A DNA stretch of 64,000 bases from Undaria pinnatifida. Its lineage: Eukaryota; Sar; Phaeophyceae; Laminariales; Alariaceae. The notes under the pieces were generated by a model. The model was not told where the DNA came from and did no database searches. It saw nothing but the letters and a program-made list of their open reading frames with translations. Within the stretch, counting starts at the first letter, position 1. Each line of letters starts with the position of its first letter. The stretch spans positions 13,160,862 through 13,224,861 of the forward strand of contig JABAKD010000023.1 in the NCBI GenBank assembly GCA_012845835.1, written 5' to 3'. Position numbers and translations under genes: made by a program. This document shows positions 37,363 to 50,200 of the stretch, piece after piece.

Positions 37363-38144
37363 TTTAGGTGCGTGATGTATGCAAAAACCTCATGGGGTGC
37401 GGAGCCTGAGGAAAAACACAGGCGCACTTATCCTCCGTGGCTTTAAAGGGGCTAGCACGATAAACAACCCCGGTGCGCTATCTATGCACTCGACGAACAG
37501 TACGTTTGGCAGAGTTACGTATAAGCCATCAAGACGTTTAAGCCGTGTTTTTTATGGGCCAGTCAGAATCGTTTAGCCTTAAAGGGGAACCAAGGCCACG
37601 AGAGGGGAGGGTGCACCCTTTCTCATTACCGCGTTTTCACCACTCACACCCCGGTGAGTTTTGTACCTCGCTGACAAAAAATACCTTAGGGGATTTGTTT
37701 GGCGCAGTGTAGCAAACCATTCCGTTGGGGGTTCGTTTTGCAGAATGAACACAGCTTGCGCGCTTCAGGGCACAATGGAACAGGGGGAGGCACTCGCGCA
37801 AGTGACCCCGAGCAACTGCAAAGAAAGGCGCTAAATGTAACCACCACCCTACCGTGGCCTAGCCCGGTAAACAACTGCAGCGGGCTATGCGCTCAACAAA
37901 CAATACTCGTGTAAGCCATCAACGACACTAAACGAACTCCATGTGTCACTCAGAATCGTTTACGCCAAGAGGTGCAAACCCCATCTTAGCTCCGCTTAAG
38001 ACGTCCTTTAGCCAGCTAATGTGTCCGTCAGAATGGTTTAAGCCAAAAGATGGTAACCCCCAGCTTAGTTACGTTTATGACATGTAAGACAATAATTGTT
38101 ACGTTTAACACAATCGCCTGAGGCACTCCCGTCGAAGTACGGCG

Positions 38145-38277
38145 TCACCGGCGTCTGACAACGTTTGCTGCAGCTGTGGCGGCAGCGGAAGAAGCTCTGG
38201 CGGCCGCGATCGTACGCACTCCCATAACGACCATTAGGCACGAGAACACCCACTTCAGGCTTGCCTCGTCCAAGTGT
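38145..38277 (-). CDS. TauE/SafE terminal exon g
   Basis: This exon has 133 coding bases ending in TGA (38145-38147). The acceptor is GGGCATGATGCAG. The first base completes Arg with the AG left by exon f, giving R-H-LDEASLKWVFSCLMVVMG, then VRTIAAARA and an Ala-rich, Arg-ending tail. The helix ending LMVVMGVRT is the usual C-terminal helix of TauE/SafE proteins. The tail after it is unconserved. No poly(A) signal was identified with confidence. Confidence 0.88.
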
Positions 38278-41200
38278 CTGCATCATGCCCGAGACGTGTA
38301 ACAGGCAGGGAGGGAAGGAACAGCAGAGTTAGTGAAGCGGGTGAAGAGGAAGCAAGAAGGAGTTACTTAGTTTGTAGTACTTTTAAAGAAGGCGGTAAGA
38401 CACCGTGAGGTACTATTACTATCGTTATTGTAGGGAGTACCAAAGCATCCGCGAATCAGAATGCACACGAAGTACACAAAAGAAACGACGTACATCGTCT
38501 GTTTTTCGCCAACCGTCTTTGGTCCTCTGATTACTACTACCATATATATATATATACTTCCCCCGTAGTATTACAGCAAGTACAAACATCATCCGACCGT
38601 TGAAGACACACGCGACGGCACAGGTGAAACCGTTTTTTTTCTGAGCCCTGTCGCCTGAGGAGCTCTCTATGCGTCACCAAAAAAAGTCATTTAGGGAAAA
38701 CTGAAATTGCCTGCTAGGTATTGAAAAATTCCCTTGGTATAGCTATTAAAAGAAATCAAATATATTGCAAAGCAAAAAAGGCAACCCCGGTGACTGCCGG
38801 CTGCTGCGCCACTGTTTTTTTGAGGTACCTCAATCAAGACCTATCCCAAAAAACAATTTTTGGAGAAAACAAAATTGCTAATGGACGAAAATTCCAGTGA
38901 ACTAGGTACACGACGCGAGCCACGCCAAAGAAAACAAATGATTGTGGGTTAAGGAGCCCCGTGATTCAGAATCGGTTCTCGACAGAAAGAGGTATACCTT
39001 AATATGGCGTATTACGACGATTGTGGGTTAAGGAGCCCCGTCATTCAGGAACATTTTCGCCAGAAAGAGGTATACCTCAATACAATTCCGATGATTGTGG
39101 GTTAAGGAGCCCCGTCATTCAGGAACATTTTCGCCAGAAAGAGGTATACCTCAATACAATTCCGATGATTGTGGGTTAAGGAGTCCCGTCATTCAGAAAA
39201 CGTTCTCGCCAGAAAGAGGTATACCTTAGTATGGCGTATTACGACGATTGTGGGTTGAGGAACCCCGTCATTCACAAAACGTTATCGCCAGAAAGAGGTA
39301 TACCTCAATACAATTCCGATGATTGTGGGTTGAGGAGTCCCGTCATTCACAAAACGTTATCGCCAGAAAGAGGTATACCTTAGTATGGCGTATTACGACG
39401 ATTGTGGGTTGAGGAACCCCGTCATTCACAAAACGTTATCGCCAGAAAGAGGTATACCTTAATATGGCGTATTACGACGATTGTGGGTTGAGGAACCCCG
39501 TCATTCACAAAATATTATCGCCAGAAAGAGGTATACCTCAATACAATTCCGATGATTGTGGGTTGAGGAACCCCGTCATTCACAAAATATTCTCGCCAGA
39601 AAGAGGTATACCTTAATATGGCGTATTACGACGATTGTGGGTTGAGGAGTCCCGTCATTCACAATACGTTCTCGCCAGAAAGAGGTATACCTTAATATGG
39701 CGTATTACGACGATTGTGGGTTGAGGAACCCCGTCATTCACAATACGTTCTCGCCAGAAAGAGGTATACCTCATTACATTTCCGATGATTGTGGGTTAAG
39801 GTGCCCCATCATTCAGAAAAAATAATTTTTCAAACGAAAAGTGCTACCTCTATCCTAGCATGCGTCGACTTTCGTCGATTTTCGTCGATTTTGGGTTAAG
39901 GAGCTCGTCATTTTGAAAAAAAAAAAAAGGCTAGGATACCTATGCTGTAGCAGGCGTCTACAGCAATATCAGTAACACACGTACGTATGCTGCTGTAAAA
40001 CGCACCATATTGTTCATGAGTCTCCGTCCGACAGGAGCACTATCCTTGTTTTTACACGTTATTTTGGAGGGGAAACACAAGGGCCAATCTCGGGGCGTGG
40101 GTATAATACTAAAACAATTAAAAGTGCGCAAAGCGATTAAATGCCGACCAGTTCGGCATGAGTGGCCAGTTGGTTAAGAAATAACGTTGTTGATGGAGCG
40201 CTGAATGTACCTTCATAGAACGCGTTAAAAGAACGTTTCTTTTTTTTCTGTTCGACCAAGGCCACGACAGAGGTACTACTTGAGGTATACCACTCTTTGG
40301 GTGAAAAAAATCTGAACGACGGGCTCCTTAATAATCCAAAACCGTCGCTATCACCATCTCCTTGCATCGGAGTTTGTTTCCTTGTATACCTTGGTGATGG
40401 GATTGCGCATCTCGTACAACCCTTTGTCTTCTCTTAAATTCAGTTCCTTGGTCAGGTATATATAGTATAGAGCTCATCCAGCCAGAAGCCTCAGAATAAA
40501 ATGGGTGTACCTCTTCCATAGCATGCGCCTCTCATCCATCATGTCCATCACATCCATCACATTCTCGCCCTAGGTCTGCGGCCACCTCCCTTTCGAACCT
40601 CAGCGGACATATATCGGACCCATCTCCACCTTACCCGCTACGGTATCCATACGAGCCTGGATGCCACACGCTGTGGCAGAAGTATGCATAAACGAGTCGT
40701 CTCACGGTACGCGTGAAGCAGATTCGAAAAAAAATCTGAGCTCCTAAGACGAGAAGCTCAATGTTTCACCATCATCACCCCAAGTATGATGACTTCGAAC
40801 CCCAAGTATGATGACTTCGAGGGCATCCAACCGCGCAGCCTGACAAACAAATATATGCGCTAGTTCTAAAGCAAGCGTGCTAGTAAATATATCGGACCAA
40901 CCGTCAGTTCCTCGGTTGAGGAGAGCAACTGGACGGGTATACCTTTTTTGGCGCGTAAAGTGCAACCCTTACCGCACTCTAGAGGGATGACTATCAGGTT
41001 TCCACAAAAGAAAGGCATTCAGACGATTATTTTTTCGTTAACGCATTTACTGCTGAAAACCCTTTTTTGGCGACATAACCGCTTGGAATTAGAATAGGGA
41101 GGGGTCTTGCGGCTCCAAAAGGGGTTAAGAAGCCGCGTCATTCAGAATGCATGCTTGCAAAAAAGTACTGCGCCTATCGAAAAGCACACCATCGGGGCAA

Positions 41201-44200
41201 GAGCAACGTGTCCGAAACCACCCGAATGCAGAAGATAACGACGGCGCCGCAAGGACCTCTTGCCGCAAGACGTTAACAACGGTAGTCAACTGGTTGGCGT
41301 GGGCTGATTGAATGAGGAATCGCAGATAAGAATGTCGGTCGTTGGCGAAAAGCAAGGTTAATACGTACTCAGGCAAGGTTAGGAGGAAATCAGGTCTATG
41401 TTTGGGCGAGGTGCAAATTAGAAGATTGCATTCGCCATTTTATCGAGTCGTTTCTCCCTACGCCCGTGAGAAGTCATATCTTGCCTAGCTTGTAAAAAAT
41501 GTGATAAACGATCGACGAACCACCGGGTATCTCTTTACGTCAACACGTCAACCTAAACAGAAACATGTACCTTAGGACGACCTCAAAGTGCCGACAAGAC
41601 ATCATCAATACAGCAGCACGGATCCCCCAAAAGTGCGGTATCCCCATATAAGGCGGTATCCCTACATAAGGCGGTCAAACTCGCGTGGCGCGTCTCGGAG
41701 ATCGCACATATTACCTGGAATGGATCAGGCGGCTTCCCCCCATAAGGCGGTCATAATGCTCCATCAATACCACACCACCGCCTTTCTGTGAGACCCCTAC
41801 TGTACCATAAGAAAACGTCCGGAAAATAGGTCGAGAGACCAACATGTCCATCCAATACATAAATATGACAGTGAACGTTACGTTTCGAAAAGTTGGAGCT
41901 TACCTTGCAGCGTACTTCCCCCCGACAAAAGCGCCCACCCCTGTTCCCAGAGCCAATGGGAGCGCAATCTTCGGAATCAAGTTCCCCTGTGAGGAAAAGA
42001 AAAAACAACAAGCACGGGTTAAATTACCATCGAAAAATCGAGCAAATCCCACACAAGAACTCACTCGTTCCAAAAATCGACCAAATCGAAATGCACACGA
42101 TCGATCGGAACCTGACATGACATGCCATAGATGGATTCAAATCGACTACACAAACAAAAACAAAAAAAGGAAAGCTTACCGAGGAGGACCTTCTCCCTAG
42201 AAAACAGGACGACATCTATCACCAATCGTGAAAAAAAAAAGACGGCGACAACAAACTAGAGCGTGTAACACATATTCATCTTACGTACGTAAATTAAGGC
42301 CTCCCACGGGGATAGGGGATGTGGACGTTGCGGAAACCCGGGGGTTTGCCTTATCCATGCCTACGGTCAAAACGGCTTCGAACGCTTGCCACGCGCGACA
42401 CACTGCACGCGGATGGCGCCGAAACCTCGACGGCATAGACCGCAGGGTGCCAATTGCGTCCACCCGCCCCCGCCTGGTGTTCAGATTCAGATCCGAGCAC
42501 GAAGAGATATGTCAGAAAGCGGACGGAAAAAATGGCAGTTTGAACTGTACATAAAAACATTACGCCTGGTACGGTCAAAGTACAAAGGTTTACCACTTTC
42601 TGTCAAAACCATTTCGTGCATGACAGGACTCCGTAACCCAAAAAAATAAAAAAAGAATCGTCAGAACTTCATTACTGTTTCGCGTATAGCTTACTGTTTT
42701 AGTATACTTAGGGTATGTGCCTGGTAATGGAGTTGCACTTTCGGATTTTTACTCAAACCAAAGCTTCTGGCCGAGGACTAGATCCAAAAAAACAAAAAGG
42801 ACGAGCCTAAGAACAAAACATTATGTTCAACCGATCGAACACATCGACCATTGTCGGCCAACGGAAAGGGGTCGAGGACCAAGGTCGGAATGCTCAGGGC
42901 GGGGCCATAACTGCACCAAGTCCGGCGCAAGGCTGTCTCCTCATGGCTTGGGGCTTTGTTCGTTGGTGAGCTTGCGCAAGTCCCACACTACACAGAATGA
43001 TGACGTACGGGGTGGCTATCTTGGCTAGTTAGCTATCTCCATTATCTCCGCTTATCCCCAGATTTTCCGTCGGGTCCGAATACAACGGCAGCTTGCGCTG
43101 CCGAGGTGGTAGCGGGGACGGCCGGTCCGGACACCTCGCGCTGTCGCTACCCCAAGAACTGAAGGACACGCCAGCTAGCGCTGGATTGCGAATACAGTTG
43201 AGTTTTATCGACACACGACGTGAATGAGAACACGTGGAGGTGTGATGAGCTGAAGCCTTGCTTTTTTTTGCCCATCCGCCGGAAGATCATCAAAACATGA
43301 GAAAAAAAAAAAAGGTCAGGTTGGCGTCCTTGACTTGTTTCTCGTGGTAATGCATGTCTTGATGAGGTTCCGCGAGGCATCTCCCAGCGTACACAGCGAA
43401 GGCGCCGGTTGATCGCACAAGTGAATGGAGAACAGCAGAACAAAGGTCTTCTTGTCATTTTCTGAACCTCTCAAGTTTACGGCACATGTATATGTATTTG
43501 TGGTATACCTTCTTACCTTCTTATCTCTATTCGTAGAAAGACGCGTGCTACGATAGAGGTAGTAAGGTATACCCTTTTTTGGCGAAAATATTTTGCGGGT
43601 GACTGAGCTTCTTCACCCGGCAATCGTCAAATTTTCATCGGATTTCTGCAACAATTGAGTGATTTCCGGGTACCTCAGCCATGGATGGGTCTGTTTACTC
43701 CAAATCGTCGTCCGGTTGTACACTCAGTTTACTCCAAATATCATTTTTGGGAAGTTAAGGTGCAGAGTTCCTCAAGTCAAGACCCTTGCAGGGGGGGGAA
43801 AAAAAAATGTGCATTTCTGGCGTAGCATTCGGCACGAGCCGTTTTTTCTCTTCTAATATTTTATTTTCCATCTCCTCTATCACCCTTCTGCTATCATCGC
43901 CCCCCCCCCCCGCCCCCCCCCCCCCCCCCCCCCCCCCCGACTACAGCAGTACGTGCCTTCATTTTCACCATCATTTTTATCGCGTGAAAAAAAACAGCAC
44001 TTTCTTCCCTCGTCGACTCGCGTCCAATTGTACAGCCCTGAAGACGATTTACATAATATACATATGTATATATATACACATTCTACGGTCGCTATGGGTG
44101 CACCAACCACTCCATTCATAAGGGTCCTCATTTCGGAGGAGTTCTGCAAGTATCGCTTTCACCCAAACGCTGATCTCGGAAAAAAAAAAACTAAAGCCGG

Positions 44201-47200
44201 CGATAAAATCCCCCATGTCCTACGCATTCCAACCAAGAGAGAACATTTTGGGTTAAAGGGTCTGGTGATCCAGAAACCATTGTATCCTCCAAAAACAAAA
44301 AAGTGGTACCTCTACTCGTCAAAACACAAAACCCGGTATCCTCGATCGCGACCGAAAAACAATAACAAAACAGTAACACACAGAATAGGCCCGACGCTTA
44401 ATGGCAGGGCTGTGTATCGGTAGCATTTAACGATACCACATATGCGCGATCGAAGTACAACACGCCGCATGCAAAACTTATTTTTGATGAAAAAAAAACA
44501 TTTTTGGTCGATCTCACAGCTGAAGTGTATTTTTTTCAGTTTCCAAATAGATCGTAGATCGGCGCAGCCGATATATCGATATTTTTCGTCGCCGCTATTT
44601 CGCAAAAGTATGAGCCGGCGAGCACAGCCGAGCTGACGCGCGAAGGCGCGGAAGCTCGCTGAGCGAGGCCCGACTGGCTGCCCCCCCGGCTGGCGGAGGG
44701 GGAGGGCGCTGGAAGTGCCGCCAGAGGCAGGAAAATCGAGCACTTGCGCTTCACTTCCCATCAAAATTGGTCCCAAGTGCGCCATCGAAATTGGCTTTGT
44801 TCCGCCAATAAAACTGAGCGAGGACACAGAAAAAACACGTTTTACTATATATTTTGTTGTTGCACACTTCTATGCAGAAAAACACAACGAAAACCAGCAC
44901 TGGCCAGCACAGAAACTACCACGTACAGCCTGTTAATTGTTCTAAAATCGATTAAAGTGAAAAAAAAGGGCATCATACATATAGCCGCATAGCCGGCCAA
45001 AGTGGCAACGAACACGTAAGCACTTGAATTTTACCCTACCCACGTTACTGCCCAACAAGGTGAACCGACTGATACAACGTCAGCAAAGCAAGTATCTCAA
45101 AATTTAGAAGAGCACAGAGGAACATCCTACAAGCACCGTGGTGTTGCCGATTGTATGTACGAGTAGCAGGTGCTACTCTTGCGCTGTTTTCTCAACACTA
45201 TCATACACTGCGCTCCTTCCAAATTCGTGCTGACACTATCGTCTTTTACGGGCAGACGTCCTCCACTTCCCTGTCACACTCCATGCGACGTTACGGAGGT
45301 ACACAGTGGTTTCTTTCAACTGACATGCGCGTGCTCTTGTTGTTTGCTACTAATGCTGTTGCAGGAGGTTGTGTGTGATGCAACTCGTTGAGACGAGGTG
45401 TATATCCCCTATTTCCCTGCCACGTATGCCTCCCTACTCTGTAAAAAACACGTTCGCTAATAAATCGGCAAAAATATCGGCTCGACTTCCCGATAACAAA
45501 TATTTATCGGATCGTCCGATATATCGAAAAACATCGGTACCGATATACAGCCCAACTTAATAGCGCGCTTGTTGGCAAGAAAAAGGTTTCTGAATTACGG
45601 TATATATTAGCCCCCATTGTATATCATCGGAATTCACGCGAGCTAGCGCTGGATTCACGCCAGCTAGCGCTGGATTCACGCCAGGTAGCGCTGGATTTCG
45701 AACGCAATTGAGTTAAATCAACACACGACGTGTGTGAGAATACGTGGAAGTTGTGGTGGGCTTTAATCTTTACTTTTTATGTTTCCCCATCCGGCGGATG
45801 ATATAAAATTAAAATAAAAGAAGAAATTTAATGTTTTACGAAATAAAAAAAACATGATTCGAATACCTGGGCCACGGGTCGGGTTGCTCGCCAGTTTGCT
45901 AAAAAATAACTACTGCTGTTGGGTAGGGCATAGAGCTAGCTCCTTGAGCACATGTGACCACCCTCCAGAGAGGAAAAGGCCGGCGCACGTGTTTGAAGTA
46001 GGATGTGTGAACGGCCCGACGCAAACAATCAGTCAAAACATCAAACGACCTACGAACAAGGAAACTAGGTGCATCGGGAACCTGGGAATTTAAAAGCACC
46101 ACGCGACTAAGCCCAACAGCAAGGGCTCTTCGGATCACAAAAAAAAAATACGAGCTATGGCGAGAAACCTACGAACGAAGAAACTGGATGCATTGGGTAC
46201 CTCAAACTTAACAGCACCCCGGGACAAGCAAAACAAGGCAACGCTCTCTCACAACAATCACAAGGAAAAAAAAAAAGTACTACCCGCAGTGGAAGCCAAA
46301 GGGCTTTCAGTACAGCGGTAGATGCCGATCGAACCGCTTTTAACCCCGTCTATTAATAGAATTCATTAGATCTTCATCCTAGCGCCGGACAAATCGACGA
46401 CGAAAGGCAGAGATTATGGCCGCGGCCACTGCTGGTTAGCTTAGCGATATTGAGGATAACATTGGTGTCCGAACGACATCAACGCGAAGACTCGTGCGAA
46501 ACGGGCGCAGGCAGCATGATCGTACTTCTACTGCTGCGGGTTCACGCTACTATGCGTAGACGCTTGAAAATAGCGCAATCGTTGTTTTCCTTCATCGTTA
46601 TTCGCGGGCCGGCCCCAAATGGGGTTAAACCTGAGTTGGTTTTTATCTTAGGAGCTCTCGAATCCGGGTACCCACGGCATACACAATTCACAAGCCAGTA
46701 AGCAAGCGCTGCCATAAACACAAAAACGCCGTACCTGTAGCAGGTGATATCTTTCCGGATAGCGGTACATCCCGACTTAAGCTTTAAAATTTGGCCTGAA
46801 TGGTCTTGTCTTAGGCCCTTTCGAATCTTGGTACCCACTACAATAAAACAAGCCAAAAAAATGCGAAAAAAAAAACAGGCGCCCTTGTAATCACGAAAAA
46901 AAGTCCTAGATCTCGTAGTGGGTGATAAGTACCTTTCAGTGTAGAGGTACATCCCGATTTAACCGGTCGTACGTCCCGAGTAGTCTTATCTTGGGCGCTT
47001 TACATGACCATTAAATCGCTTCTATTTAAGTTCCGAGTAGTCTTATCTTGGGCGCTTTACATGACCATTAAATCGCTTCTATTTAAGTTCCGAGTAGTCT
47101 TATCTTGGGCGCTTTACATGCCCATTAAATTGCTTCTATCCAAGTCCCGAGTAGTCTTATCTTGGGCGCTTTACATTCCCATCAAATCGCTTCTATCCAA

Positions 47201-50200
47201 GTCCCGAGTAGTCTTATCTTGGGCGTTTTACATGCCCACTAAATCGCTTCTATCCAAGTCCCAAGTAGTCTTATCTTGGGCGCTTTACATGCCCATTAAA
47301 TCGCTTCTATTCAAGTCCCGAGTAGTCTTATCTTGGGCGCGTTACATGCCCATGAAATCGCTGATATTTAAGTCCCGACTGGTCTTATCTTGAACACGGC
47401 GTATGCCGATTTAACCGCTCGTAGGTCCCGAAGGGTATTGTCTTGAGCGCTGTGGACGCAGATTCAACGCGTTCTAGCACCGCCGTCACGTCATGGGCGA
47501 AAAAAAGTTAGAGCTAGACTACCATCATTTTCGGAGTTGAAAGTTTGGTTAACCGCTCCAAAGTCCCGAACGGCCTTGCCTTGGGCAATCATAAATCCGG
47601 GTACCCACTGTATAAATAAACCGCGAGCCAATGTACAAGCGCTCTAATGAAAAAAAAAAAATGCCTGTAGTAGGTGATACATAGCTTTCAGTAGAGCGGT
47701 ACACCCCGATTTAACGGCCACATTGGGCGCGCTGTATGCCGATCAAAGCGCTCTCAGTTTAGTCCTGGTAGGTCTTAGCGTGGGCTTGGGCGGTCTTACA
47801 TACGGGTACCCACTGCACAAACAAACCACACTCACAGAACATGTACGCACCTGTTTGAAATGGGTGACTGACCCGACGAGCGCTGGTAAAACCATGGCGG
47901 CAAGCGATGTCCCCAAAACCTTTCGAACAAAAAATGGGCAACACAGTGAAAAAAGGCAAAGTTCCGTATATAAGGTCAGACACAGCAAAAACAGAAAAAC
48001 GAAACAAAGCAGAGGGGGGAAAGAGCCGATGCACGCAATATCTCGAAAGCGCTTGCAAGTGCAGGGTTGTGTATAGGGCTAGAGGTAAGGCCGAGCAAAA
48101 CCATGGCGGCTAACGATGTCCCTTGAGCCCTCAACTACTTTACAGCCCCCGAATCCCTCCCCTACACTAACTCCAAGTAAATTGTGCCATGAAACGGGTT
48201 TCCAGCTGGAAAAGGGTTAATGAAATAAAGCAAAAGCAGCGTCCAAACTGGAGGGGTCCGTATATTATAAGGAAATACCCAGCGAGAATCAGAAAACACA
48301 CAACACGAAACAGAGGGGTATAAGAGCCGGCGCGTGGCATGTGTTGGAGGTGATTGTAGGGAGACGTGCAGGGTTGGGGAGAAGGCAAAGCAAAACCATG
48401 GCAGGGAACGATGTCCCGTACACCTTTCAAGGACATGAAAGAACCAATAAAATGAACACCGTCAGCATAAAGTAGGAAAGTTCCGTAAATAAGGTCCGAC
48501 ACAGCAAAACCAAAAAAAAAAAAAAAAAAAGGGGATTGGAAGAGCCGGCGCATGGCATACGTCGAAAGGGCTTGTGGGATCAAGTGTAAGGTTGATGGAG
48601 GAGGAGGGCTAGCAATACCATAGGGGGCGAGCGATGTCCCATAGTCTATACCTTTCAATGGCCGAAAAACAGACGGGAGACGCTTGCCGTGGAACGATAT
48701 TGGAGGAAGTATTTTTTCTCTAGAGCAGTATCTGACTGCAGGTGTGTGTGGGAATGTCATGCCTGATTTCTGAAACACGATATATTTTTCTGTTGTTATA
48801 CGACCTTAGGCCGTGCGGTTTGGCTATCGTGACCCTTTCTAAGGCCCTTGCTAAGACCCTTGTTAAGACCCGTGCTAAGACCCGTGTTGAGGGGCGCGGG
48901 CTACGATATAGGTGCGCCAACCATTGTGTTTTTCTGAGGTTCCCCAGGTTGGAGGCTTAACCCCTTTAGAGCCCCCGAACCCCTCCCTATACTAAATCCA
49001 AGTAATTTTGTCCCCAAAAACGGATTTCCAGTTGTAAAGGGGTTAAGACATGTCCCTCCCAAAAAACGTTTGGACGAAAAAAACAAAACTATACCGGACG
49101 AAAAGATCCGATAGTATCATGCAAAAAAATAATACCTGGTACCGTTTTTTTTTCCCGACCATTTTGGGTCAAGGAGCCCGGTCGTTTCATTCAGACGAAA
49201 AGAGGTATACCTTCGTACGTCTATCGTAGAAAATATGTATACCCCCATACTTATATCGAGGAAGAGAGGTATATCGTAGAATAGAGGCATACCTTCATGC
49301 CTCCATCTTAGAAAAGAGGTATACCTTCAAACGCCTATCGTAGAAAAGAGGAATACCTTCATACGTCTATCGTAGAAAACGGGTACACCTTCATACCTCT
49401 TTTCAGACCAAATTAGGTATACCTTCATACTTCTATCGTAGAAAAAGGGTATACCTTCATACGTCGACCGTAAAAAAAGAGTTATACCTTCATACGTCGA
49501 CCGTAGAAAACAGGTATACCTTCATACGTCGATCGTAGGAAAAAGGTATACCTTCATACGTCGACCGTAGAAAAGAGGTGTCCCTTCATACGTCTATCGT
49601 AGAAAATAGGTATACCTTCATACGTCTATCGTAGAAAAAAGGTATACCTTCATACGTCGACCGTAGAAAAGAGTTATACCTCCATACTTCTATCGTAGCA
49701 AAGAGGTATACCTTCATACGTCTATCGTAGAAAAGAGGTATACCTTCGTAATTATATCGTAGAACGGAGGTATAACTTCATACATCTATCGCAGAACGCG
49801 TGTTTTTACGATAGAGTTATGAGGGTACTGAGTTCTTCAAGTGACCACCCTCCCAAGGCAAAAAGTGCAGCTTTACCGTAGCGTGTTTTGACAGGTGACA
49901 AAAACAAAAAAAAACACCACCGAACAAGAAATGCGGTGCCTTAGGCCATTCATTTCTTACACCGTCGGATTTGTCAGTCGAGAACGGCCTTTTTCGACTG
50001 AAGCCCAAATCGGGCTTTCTTATACAGTCGAAAAAGGGCTTCTTCGACTCAAGTTTTTTCGACCGAGTTTTCCGACTGGAGGATCCATCGAAAAACTGCA
50101 TTTTTTCGACTGAATCTGCCAGTCGAAAACCTCAGTCGAAAACGTTTTACACATGAGTTTTGAACCCATTGCATTGCTCATCCCACCACAAAACACACAC

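Larger units (their letters stand above)
35676..38144. other. Region between the convergent genes
   Basis: Family C landmarks at 35.7-35.85 and 37.7-37.87 kb, two family A copies at 36.8-37.4 kb and a duplicated GTTACGTATAAGCCATCAAG / GTGTAAGCCATCAACGACAC phrase at 37.5 and 37.9 kb. The 3' ends of both genes may lie here. Confidence 0.5.
48895..49806 (-). mobile_element. Family A element enlarged by a 32-bp minisatellite, with nested family D
   Basis: It begins GGCGCGGGCTACGATATAGG. The middle (CATTTTGGGTCAAGGAGCC, then TTCAGACGAAAAGAGG) is ordinary family A. From about 49190 the terminal segment is repeated about 18-20 times. It finishes CTATCGCAGAACGCGTG. Confidence 0.82.

Noticed and set aside
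38935-39797. Resemblance to a CRISPR array (regular repeats)
   Set aside because: The units are contiguous tandem repeats without unique spacers, lie in a eukaryotic intron, and derive from a transposon. No cas genes are present.
48167-48778. 203-codon - strand frame over the decayed exon-e copies
   Set aside because: It reads the duplicated units in a frame different from exon e, so the T-rich, Phe-rich sequence is incidental.
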